The notes under the pieces were generated by a model that saw nothing but the letters and a program-made list of their open reading frames with translations, was not told the DNA's origin and searched no databases. This document shows, one piece after another, positions 1 to 8,000 of a DNA stretch of 9,625 nt. The position numbers were made by a program, and so were the translations under genes. The first letter of the stretch is position 1. Each line of letters begins with the position of its first letter. The DNA lies in assembly GCA_012519365.1 (NCBI GenBank), contig JAAYQH010000081.1, positions 1-9,625 on the forward strand, given 5' to 3'. This DNA is from Planctomycetota bacterium (GTDB lineage Bacteria; Planctomycetota; Phycisphaerae; Sedimentisphaerales; Anaerohalosphaeraceae).

Positions 1-3000
1 ATATCATCCAGCCGCAGCTGTGCTCGGGCGCCGCTGTCGCCGTCCACGTGGTAATATCGCCACAGCAACTGCACATACGGCTGCTCGAGGGCCTCGGCCG
101 GCAGGGCAATCGGCCCCAGGATTTCAGTGTGGCCCTTGTCCTGCACAAGATACTCAACCGGCTGCCCGCCGCTAAGGACATCCAAAAACGCCCCCGTCCA
201 GCCGATACGGTATTGCAGACGAATGGCATACCGCCGAACGTTCGGCTCAAGCGTACCGCCCAGCCAGCGCACCGCGGCGCTGTCCAGGCCGGTCGTATCC
301 ACCGCCGTCAAGGCCCCGCCCAGGTCACGCTGCCGGCCGGTATTGATAAAGGAAATGCCCTCCTCGCCCAGCCCGTTAATCCGCGACCTGCCTGTTGTGC
401 GATACGGATAGCCCACAGTGTCCGGAATGTCGTTGGCATGATAGCTGTCCTCGCCGTCGTGCGGAATAAAATAGGCGTACTCCAGCGGCGTATCAAGCCC
501 CGGATCGGAGGTGTTGCTTTGCAAAAACAGCAGGCCGTCGGGGAAGGTATGTTCCGGCTGATCGGGGGACCACGAGTCAAATTCAAACGCCCCCAGCCGC
601 AGCGTCCGGGCGGCCGGGTACACCAGCAGCCGAAAGCGTGCCGAAGCCGGCGGATTATGGCCGTCCGAAGCGGTTACCGTCAGAGTCGTATCGCCGCGAT
701 ACAGCGGCACCAGCGTCAGCGTACTACCGACCACCGACGCCTGGGCGACAAAGGGTTTGTCCGCCTGGGCGGTAAAGGTCAGCGGGTCGCTTTCCGGATC
801 GGAAAAATAAGCCGACACATCAAGCGTAACCGGCATCTGCTCAATCGCCTCGGTAAACGGCAGCGGCTCGACCATCTGCGGCGGCTGATTCGTCCCCGGC
901 AGCGGCACACCGTCGAGGGAGATGTTATTAAACGCCACCCGATTGCCTTCATCGCGTTGCGCATCGTCGGTCTCAAAACGAATTCGGACCTTGAAGTCAG
1001 GATTGTCATCCGCCTGCGGAATCGAGGAAAAATCCACCTCATACAATCGGTACGTATTTTGCCATAAGGCAAAAACAGCTGTGTCCTGGCTATAGGGCAG
1101 CCACTGCGCAGAATCCGAGCTTACTGAATACTCAAGGATTAGACTCTCCGCCGCTCCTTCGTCCATCGCAGCAAAACAGAAAACCACATCGCGGTATCCG
1201 GTAGTCGGCAGATGAAAAATCAGGGTATTCTCGCCGCCATCGCCGGCAAACGGCTGGCGGACTTGCAGCCCTTTTACGGCCGCCTGGCTATAATCACGAT
1301 TTCGATTCCCTTCAGGGCGATAGTTCAGGCCCGTCGGGGCATTGTACCGTTCCAAAGAGGCCTTGCGCCAATAGGGATGGTCCGGATTGAACGGATATGC
1401 CATCAGCGCAGAATGGTACTCAATTACCGCAGGGGCAGGAATGCTATACGACGAGGCGACGCTTTCAAACGGGGTATTATTGGCAAGCTCATCAGTAAAG
1501 CACCAAAAATGTAGCAACGTCAGGGGTTCAAAGTGAGCCGTCAGTGCCATATCTTCAGCAAGCTGCACCGTGAGGGTCGGCAGATCCATATCCTCCGCAG
1601 CGACGGGGCCTTGCCAATGCGAAAAACGATAGCCCGGTGCCGGCACCGCCGTAACCGTAATCGGCACATCCTCAAAGTACAAGCCGCTCCAGGGGTACGG
1701 TTCTTGCGGATTGACCCCCGGCGTTTGAGCATTGATGTCGGTTCGATTCACACGAATAAACCCGTGCGTCCTATCCGCCACATCCAGCGTCAACTGTCGA
1801 TCCTGTCCCAACCCGAAATAAGACCGCAGATGCGAGCGTGCATAGTCCGGTCGCCGATTGGCAAAGTCACGTGTGACATTCACATGATAGTTCCAGTCGC
1901 CAATGCTGCCTGGACGCCCCCACCGCGCAATGTGGGCGGGCATTTCCGCAGCGATAGCCTGTTGACACCGGTCAATAACTGCCACAACACGCGCCGGCAG
2001 AAACGCCGTATTCAACAAATCGGCATAGCGGTTGATGAAATCCTTTTTGAAGGTGTCGTTTTCCAGCAATTTGCGCAATAGATAGGTCGCCCATTGCGGA
2101 TTGTTCCACGCGTCGGAAACAGCGGTGGCATAGGCCAGCGTATTATCCGCGTAACCGCCGGCTTGGCCAAAACCGAAGTCCGTATCAAACAGCATCCACC
2201 GCCACCGTCCGTCATGGCCGTACGGCGCACCCGGCTCGTATGCATCGGTGTGTTTTCGCCACCAGTCATTGTTATTGCCGGGCCAATCGGTGTTGTTAAA
2301 ATAAATGTTGCACACATTGTTATCAATAAAATTATCGGTATCAATGCGTGTTTGGATATACGCGTAATGCACCGGATCGGACAGGCCGTTGGCTTCAATG
2401 TAATTTAAGGTCTGGTCGTAATGGAAGGCGTCGCCCTGTTTGACCTGATGCCCTCTGACATTCGCCAGAATTTCAAGAATGTCCACGTCATCGGGGTCAA
2501 GGCCGTATTTGTAATGCAGATAATACTTATCGTAACGTTCCCGAATATTGTGCAGCCCCCAATACTGGCCGTTGAAGTACACCGCCGCCGGCTGATAGGC
2601 CTGGGTATCGATCGGCAAATGACTGACAAGAGCCTGCATCATCGCGTCTCGGAAAAAGGTTTGGGCGTTGTCGTTTCCGCTGTTGCGAAGGACCAGCCGC
2701 TTAAATCGATCGGCGGCATGATCGCTGAAGATCGGATAATCGAATTCGCTTTCGCCATAGCCGGCCCGTGCATACAGCCGCAGGGATTTTTGCGGTAAAT
2801 TGCGCGTCCAGCCGCCGTGAATCCGTACGCCGATATTCTGCTCCAGCAGCACTGTTCCGTCCGTACCAAACAACGTAAAAGAGGCGGGCCGTTCCCATGA
2901 AAAGCCGCGCAGTTCATAATTGGGAACCCCGATCTGATCGCGATTTTGGCCGGCCACATAAATGCCTTTTTCATAGCCGAAAAAGTCTGGCTCTTGGAAT

Positions 3001-4976
3001 GTCAAATTGATCACCGGCACAGTATGGGGCAGGGCTTGTGACTGCAAAAAATAGGTCGAATCTGCCGTTTCAGAAGGAATATACCCGTTCTTGCAGGCCC
3101 GGGCACGAATCACATTCACCGGAACCGGTTGCATGTCCTGCCCCGGAGTCGGCAGACCGCTGTACAACACGTTACCATCCAATGACTTTACTGTAATGTT
3201 GCGATAGCGTGCCTGTGTTTGCCATGTACCCACGCCGGCTTGGCCGGCAAGATTGGGGCTGCCGGGTCGGTCTGAAAAATTAAAGATCAGGTTGTCATCC
3301 AGCCAACAGCGAATGCGAAGCCCCTCGCAGCGCACCCGAATAGTATACCATTGATCGGTATTGACACTTCCGCTGACCCGGTCAACAAAAATGGACCAGG
3401 TGCCGTCCCCGTTGCCTTTTTCGATGCCGTGCAGGGTATTGCCCCAGCCGCCGTAATTGACAAAATAATAATGATTGCCGTTGGCTCGGAAAAAGACGAG
3501 GAACCCTTCATATCCGCCGGTCTTTTTTGCCTCTAATGTCAGTTCATAATCCGTCCATCCGGTATCGCCGAACATCAGGCGGACATTGCTGGCCAAAGAG
3601 CGTTGGACCAATTCGTCGCCCTCAATGGACCAGTTATTTACCGGCGTTGACGGCCCGCTGCTGTTTTCGGTATTGATACCCGCCAGTCCGCCGGGCGATG
3701 CGAAATCGGCATCGATTGCCACACCGTCGGTGTACACATAACTGCGGCACTCACGATACAGCATATCGCCGTTGGGATATTGATTTTTATAGCCGTACGG
3801 AGTGCCGTTCAGAGCGGTCGGATCGGGAACGGAACCGTCGCGACTGTAATAAATCACCGCGTCCGGATCGTCCACGCTGAGAGTCAATTGAAACGGATCA
3901 GCATAAAAACCGGACGAATGAGAAAACACAGGCTGCGGCACAATTCCTGCATACGCATGAGCGGAGGCATTGCTTGCCGCCGGTGTCGATTCCGAAAAGT
4001 AGCCCCATTCCGACCCGCCATCGGAAACTCGTCCGAAGGAAATATCGCGTCCGAGTTTAACCGGCTCAATCGAATCGACGATGGTGCCGTCTGCTGCAGT
4101 CAGGCAAACCGGTTCACCATCAGCGCTGAGCGAAAAATTGGTGTGAAGCTGTTCAGGCCTGACAAACAGCCGAGCGGCCGGAATCGGCTCTTCAATTATG
4201 CCGTTGGGCAATTGCCACCGCACGGCCAGATGATCGCCGCCGACGTCTTCTTTCATCAAGGCGCAGATGTAATAATACCGCCCCGCCTCCAGATAAATCG
4301 GATCGGATTGCTGAGCATCGGGATAACGGTCCCAGTGACGCGGGTAGTTGCTCCAGCCGGCACCGGGGATTTCGGCGATGGCCGTCATATTGGCTGGGTT
4401 GCTATCGGTACTCAAATAGAGCCGAGAACCATTGTCGCCGGAAAGCCAGAAGATATAATAACCAGACTGCGGCGGCAGGATATAGCCGTGCATTCGCTGG
4501 CCGTAATTATCGGCGATATTGGTCGGCGCCTCAAAATAGTCCGTGACCCGATTTCGTGAGGTCGGACTGTCAGGAAAATCGGGATGATTGGTCAAATCCT
4601 CCACCGTTCCGCCCGGGATATTCAGATAAACCTCGCGCAAAATGCCGTTTAGATAGACATTCTGATCGGGCTTGCGATCTTTTCCGGAAGCCCAGACCAA
4701 AAGAAACTCGCCCGGCTCGATGATCACCTCAGGAAACACCCAGCGATACGGATTGTCCGGATCGTCAGTCAGCCCCCAGCCTCTCAGATTAACCGCTTGC
4801 AAACCGGCGTTATAAAGCTCGACCCAGTCCTCAAAATCATCATCCTCATCGGCCAGGGTACCGCCGTTTGAGGCCATTATCTCATTGATCACAACGCCTT
4901 GCCCGTTGGCCGGCACGATCAAAATAAAGAGCAACAAAAGGAGCGCACTGAGACGGCGACAATCACATCGAACCAT
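1..4976 (-). CDS. Giant secreted CotH-kinase-domain protein with nested PA14 and concanavalin-like inserts (gene A; 3' end off left edge)
   Basis: Translation from the ATG at 4976 stays open to position 1 (1658 codons plus 2 nt), so the C-terminus is missing. The start is supported by a ribosome binding site (GGAG, 6 nt upstream) and a signal peptide: charged Arg/Cys n-region, leucine-rich core at residues 9-21, likely cleavage near ANG-Q at 25/26. There is no lipobox Cys, so export to the periplasm or outside is inferred. Domains: lamin-tail first half 27-102; PA14 about 112-272; lamin-tail second half 276-336; chitobiase-C/Fn3-like first part 347-436; concanavalin/LamG-like 438-617; chitobiase-C remainder 618-646; CotH 651-1060, with GVRIHGG (716-722), KSLRL (730-734), NIRER (810-814), NNTDW (894-898) and DTDFG (931-935); InlB-type repeat 1063-1150; beta-sandwich 1153-1360; Ig/cadherin-like 1363-1453; conserved module from 1456. 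CotH proteins are atypical kinases related to Fam20 secretory kinases; the substrate here is unknown. By collinearity with the upstream paralog, about 375 residues (two CBM6 domains and a dockerin-like tail) should lie off-window. Confidence 0.93.
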   Translation of the reverse strand, partial: MVRCDCRRLSALLLLLFILIVPANGQGVVINEIMASNGGTLADEDDDFEDWVELYNAGLQAVNLRGWGLTDDPDNPYRWVFPEVIIEPGEFLLVWASGKDRKPDQNVYLNGILREVYLNIPGGTVEDLTNHPDFPDSPTSRNRVTDYFEAPTNIADNYGQRMHGYILPPQSGYYIFWLSGDNGSRLYLSTDSNPANMTAIAEIPGAGWSNYPRHWDRYPDAQQSDPIYLEAGRYYYICALMKEDVGGDHLAVRWQLPNGIIEEPIPAARLFVRPEQLHTNFSLSADGEPVCLTAADGTIVDSIEPVKLGRDISFGRVSDGGSEWGYFSESTPAASNASAHAYAGIVPQPVFSHSSGFYADPFQLTLSVDDPDAVIYYSRDGSVPDPTALNGTPYGYKNQYPNGDMLYRECRSYVYTDGVAIDADFASPGGLAGINTENSSGPSTPVNNWSIEGDELVQRSLASNVRLMFGDTGWTDYELTLEAKKTGGYEGFLVFFRANGNHYYFVNYGGWGNTLHGIEKGNGDGTWSIFVDRVSGSVNTDQWYTIRVRCEGLRIRCWLDDNLIFNFSDRPGSPNLAGQAGVGTWQTQARYRNITVKSLDGNVLYSGLPTPGQDMQPVPVNVIRARACKNGYIPSETADSTYFLQSQALPHTVPVINLTFQEPDFFGYEKGIYVAGQNRDQIGVPNYELRGFSWERPASFTLFGTDGTVLLEQNIGVRIHGGWTRNLPQKSLRLYARAGYGESEFDYPIFSDHAADRFKRLVLRNSGNDNAQTFFRDAMMQALVSHLPIDTQAYQPAAVYFNGQYWGLHNIRERYDKYYLHYKYGLDPDDVDILEILANVRGHQVKQGDAFHYDQTLNYIEANGLSDPVHYAYIQTRIDTDNFIDNNVCNIYFNNTDWPGNNNDWWRKHTDAYEPGAPYGHDGRWRWMLFDTDFGFGQAGGYADNTLAYATAVSDAWNNPQWATYLLRKLLENDTFKKDFINRYADLLNTAFLPARVVAVIDRCQQAIAAEMPAHIARWGRPGSIGDWNYHVNVTRDFANRRPDYARSHLRSYFGLGQDRQLTLDVADRTHGFIRVNRTDINAQTPGVNPQEPYPWSGLYFEDVPITVTAVPAPGYRFSHWQGPVAAEDMDLPTLTVQLAEDMALTAHFEPLTLLHFWCFTDELANNTPFESVASSYSIPAPAVIEYHSALMAYPFNPDHPYWRKASLERYNAPTGLNYRPEGNRNRDYSQAAVKGLQVRQPFAGDGGENTLIFHLPTTGYRDVVFCFAAMDEGAAESLILEYSVSSDSAQWLPYSQDTAVFALWQNTYRLYEVDFSSIPQADDNPDFKVRIRFETDDAQRDEGNRVAFNNISLDGVPLPGTNQPPQMVEPLPFTEAIEQMPVTLDVSAYFSDPESDPLTFTAQADKPFVAQASVVGSTLTLVPLYRGDTTLTVTASDGHNPPASARFRLLVYPAARTLRLGAFEFDSWSPDQPEHTFPDGLLFLQSNTSDPGLDTPLEYAYFIPHDGEDSYHANDIPDTVGYPYRTTGRSRINGLGEEGISFINTGRQRDLGGALTAVDTTGLDSAAVRWLGGTLEPNVRRYAIRLQYRIGWTGAFLDVLSGGQPVEYLVQDKGHTEILGPIALPAEALEQPYVQLLWRYYHVDGDSGARAQLRLDD

Positions 4977-5000
4977 ATTATACTCCAGATTATACTCCAG
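4977..5000 (-). repeat. Perfect 12-bp tandem repeat directly upstream of gene A start
   Basis: In coding orientation the unit CTGGAGTATAAT occurs twice back to back and abuts the ATG of gene A. Each copy carries a Shine-Dalgarno-like GGAG and a TATAAT hexamer. The start-proximal copy gives a well-spaced ribosome binding site; the distal copy puts GGAG 18 nt from the ATG, too far for normal use. The array looks like a slippage duplication of the translation-initiation region. Confidence 0.9.
4983..4986 (-). promoter_or_regulatory. Ribosome binding site of gene A (GGAG)
   Basis: GGAG lies 6 nt before the ATG at 4976, with TATAAT as the spacer. This spacing and the signal peptide that follows fix the start of gene A. 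The TATAAT hexamers at 4977-4982 and 4989-4994 match a bacterial -10 box, but no good -35 is seen at 16-18 bp. A start site from either would leave almost no leader, so they are more likely spacer sequence than promoter. Confidence 0.75.
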
Positions 5001-5010
5001 TCATTTTTCT

Positions 5011-5038
5011 CTAACGTTGCCTCAAAAGAGACAGTTAG
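5011..5038 (-). other. Intergenic stem-loop between genes B and A, without a U-tract
   Basis: In transcript orientation CTAAC-TGTCTC-TTTT-GAGGCA-AC-GTTAG folds into a 6-bp stem (one G-U pair) with a UUUU loop, extended by a 5-bp stem across a 2-nt bulge. It begins 3 nt after the stop codon of gene B. The bases after the stem are AGAAAAATGA, not a U run, so this is not a standard intrinsic terminator on the gene strand; the opposite strand also lacks a U run. It may protect the 3' end of the upstream message or mark a processing site. The fold was worked out by hand. Confidence 0.5.
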
Positions 5039-5047
5039 TCGTTAGTC
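5034..5047 (-). repeat. 7-bp tandem duplication at the stop codon of gene B
   Basis: GACTAAC is repeated twice in coding orientation. The first copy contains the TAA stop of gene B; the second forms part of the left arm of the intergenic stem-loop. The duplication creates a second TAA, out of frame (+7). This is a small slippage-type repeat, noted because the same 65-nt spacer holds a second, longer tandem repeat. Confidence 0.8.
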
Positions 5048-8000
5048 GTTCAGCCAATTATTGAACAATTCGATCAAATCCAGGAAATCCACAAGGCCGT
5101 CGCCACCGGGCGGTGCAATATCAGCCGAGGGGCTCTTCGGAGCAGCGAGCCACTGAGCGGCCAATAGTGCGAAATCCTCCATATCCACCCGACCGCTGCG
5201 GTTTATGTCAGCCACGTTGGCTTGGCGAATCAATTCCGCATAATGAAGCAGGACCGTAGAAGTGTTTATCTCAAATCGCAAAATCTGATCTTCACCGCCG
5301 GCCAAATAAATATCGGAAAACTCTGTACTTTGCCATTTGTTCCAGCCTCCCGTGTTGGGCAATATCAATTTCGACACTTCCCGCTTGCCTTGGTACAGCG
5401 TGAGCTGTTGATCCCCAAAGTTACTGGTACTGCGAATGACCAGCGTATAAATTCCCGGCTGAATGGAGCAGGTGTACTCCAGCCATTCCCCGGACTCAGC
5501 ATAGACGGCAAACCCCGGCTGCCCGCTGTCGCTGATGCCCATAATGTCCACCGCTTCATCGGGACGGTATTGACCGTAGCCGTTGGTGTTTGTCCGGTCC
5601 AAAAATGAAATCTGTTGGCCGCCGATGTCGTAGTTCTCAAATTCTATCCGCCCGGGAATCGCCGCCGGCACTCCCAGATAGGGTCGCCGATTCTGGAAAT
5701 CAATCCAATGCAGGCGGAAGCCTGAGCCGATAAATTCAAGCGTAAGGACCGCCTCTTCTCGAGAAGGCAAAGGCCTGCAGGGTGCGGCTACCGTTTGCCA
5801 GGTCGTCAGGGAACCGGTGTAGGGGATCTCGATGGTCGCGATCACCTCGTCGTCCAGACGCACCGCAATCTGACCGCCGGCCTGGGCGGAAGCCACTCGT
5901 GCGTAAACCTCCGTTTGCGCGGCGGTACTGGTAACGGTATAACGCAGCCATTCACCGTCTTCGATGTCGGTAATGGCATAACCGGGAAAACCATCAGTCA
6001 CGCTGACGATATCCACATCGGTATCCTGTCTAAAGTCGCCGCCGCTGTTGCCGGGCGTCGTATCAAAATAAGCGGTGCCTTGTCTGCCGATGTCAAATCG
6101 CTCGGCCTGAATGCGTCCGGGAATGGAGTGCGGCTGGCCTTCATATGCCATAACCGGCAGTTTGACGGTGATATCATCCAGACGGATTTGCGAGCGAGAT
6201 CCGCTATCCCCGTCTGCATGGTAATACCGCCAGAGCAACTGCACGTACGGCTTTCCCACCGCCTCAGCGGGCAAGCGAATCTGTTCGAAACTCTGGCTGT
6301 GGCCATCCCGCTGGGCTGCATATTCAACCGGCTTTCCGTTTTGCATCACATCGATAAACGCGCCGGTGTACCCGATCCGATATTGAAGCCGAATAGCGTA
6401 GCAACGGGAATTGCGAAGCAGGGTTTCACAAAGCCAGCCCAATTCGACCGCCTCGATCGATTGCGTATCCAGCGCCAGCAGCGCACCGCCGAGGTCCCGT
6501 TCGCGTCCTGTATTGATAAATGAGATGCCCGCCTCATCCAGCCCGTTCAGCCGTGTTCGGCGCGTCGCGGAATAGGGATAACCGACGGTATCGTCCTCAT
6601 GATAGTCGTCATGGGGAATGAAATAAGCATATTCCAGCGGCGTATCTACCCCAGGATCGGAGACATCGCTTTGCAAAAACAGCATATGTTCCGGGAACGT
6701 ATGCTCCGGCTGGTCGGGCGACCATTGGCCAAAGAAAAAATCCCCTTCACTGAGCTGATGGGCCTCGGGATAAACCATCAACGGAAAATCAATTTCAATG
6801 GACGGATGGCGGCCGTCGTCGGCGATGACCGTAACCTGTGCATCGCCGCGATAGAGGGATTGGATTGTCAACGTATCGCCGGAAACAAATGCCTCGGCTG
6901 CCGTCGGTTTGTCCACTCGTACGCCAAAGGTCAGCGGATCGCCATCGGGATCAGCCAAAAATTGCGTCAGATTCATACTTCCGGATGTACCCTCAACCAA
7001 TACCCGATCCGGAAACATTGCCGTCAGCTTCGGCGGCTGATTGGTCCCCGGCAGAGGCGTTCCCTCCAGCGAAACGTTATCGAACCGATGGTTGCCCTCC
7101 GCACCGCCGTCAGCCTGGGCAAAGGTAATGCGTACCGTAAACAACGGGTTATTATCGACGCCGTCCAGACCGGTAAAGTCAAACGTACGCAAAACGGGCA
7201 CTTCGTCATAAACCGCATAGGTTTCAAATGGAGCAAAGGTTTGCCCGTCAATGCTGTAGGCAAGCGTTTGTTCACCGGGTCCCTGGCTGGACCGCCGGGT
7301 TTCAAACATCAGGATGATCCGCTCATAACCGGTTGTTGGCAAGGCAAACGTCAGCGATGCATCAAGCGGATTATTGATACGCAGATGCGAACCGGTCGGT
7401 TTGCTCAATCGATTGTTTTGTCCGCTGAACTCCTGGCCGGTATCGGCGAGCACTTCTGTTGTTGAACCAATGGCAACCGTTGCCGCCACTCCGCCGAGCG
7501 TATAAGTCGGCTCCAGCAGTGACGCTGGATCGTTAAAACTCCAATAATGCATCAGGGCCGCGGATTCAAAGACCGCCGTTATAGAGAGCGAACTTGTCAT
7601 CGGCAGCGTCAGCGTTTCAGAAAACGGATTGGCACCCGCAGGAGCTCCCACCCAGTGCGAAAAACGATATCCTTGTCGCGGCAAAGCCTGCACCGTAACG
7701 GGCACATTGCGATAATACTGTCCTGTCCAGGGATAGGGTGCACTTGGCGCATTCAGCCCCGGCGTTTCAGAATCGATCACAATGCTATTGACGCGGACAT
7801 GCCCCCAGTCGGCATTGCGCGAAACAGTTAACGTGCATGTGCCGGACAAGCCAAATCCGCTGATCAGGAAATTGCTCATATAGCTCGGACGCTGCGAGGC
7901 GAACAACTTCATCTCGCCGCCGGTGCTCAGCGACGTGCGCCACCGGTTGTTGTGTTCGGGCCGGGATGACTGAAGCCGCGCATTGTAGGCATCAATTTTG

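Noticed and set aside
48..1067. Plus-strand open frame of 339 codons
   Set aside because: It is antisense to the conserved C-terminal module, Ig-like domain and part of the beta-sandwich of gene A, and its product is Arg/Ile/Gln-rich with no recognisable domain. A similar frame at 6599-7465 is antisense to the equivalent part of gene B and shares text such as PRIG..ALQKQ, which follows simply from sense-strand conservation.
3780..4559. Plus-strand open frame of 259 codons
   Set aside because: It is antisense to the PA14, lamin-tail and chitobiase-C parts of gene A, with no plausible ribosome binding site or domain.
4989..4994. TATAAT as a promoter -10 box for gene A
   Set aside because: No acceptable -35 element is found 16-18 bp upstream, and initiation from it would remove the ribosome binding site from the message.
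4990..5004. Micro-ORF (MTGV-stop) on the minus strand upstream of gene A
   Set aside because: It is only four codons, without a clear ribosome binding site, and falls in the repeat by chance; no evidence that it acts as a leader peptide.
5011..5038. Intrinsic terminator between the two genes
   Set aside because: The stem-loop is followed by A-rich sequence on the gene strand and by a mixed sequence on the other, so the required U-tract is missing.
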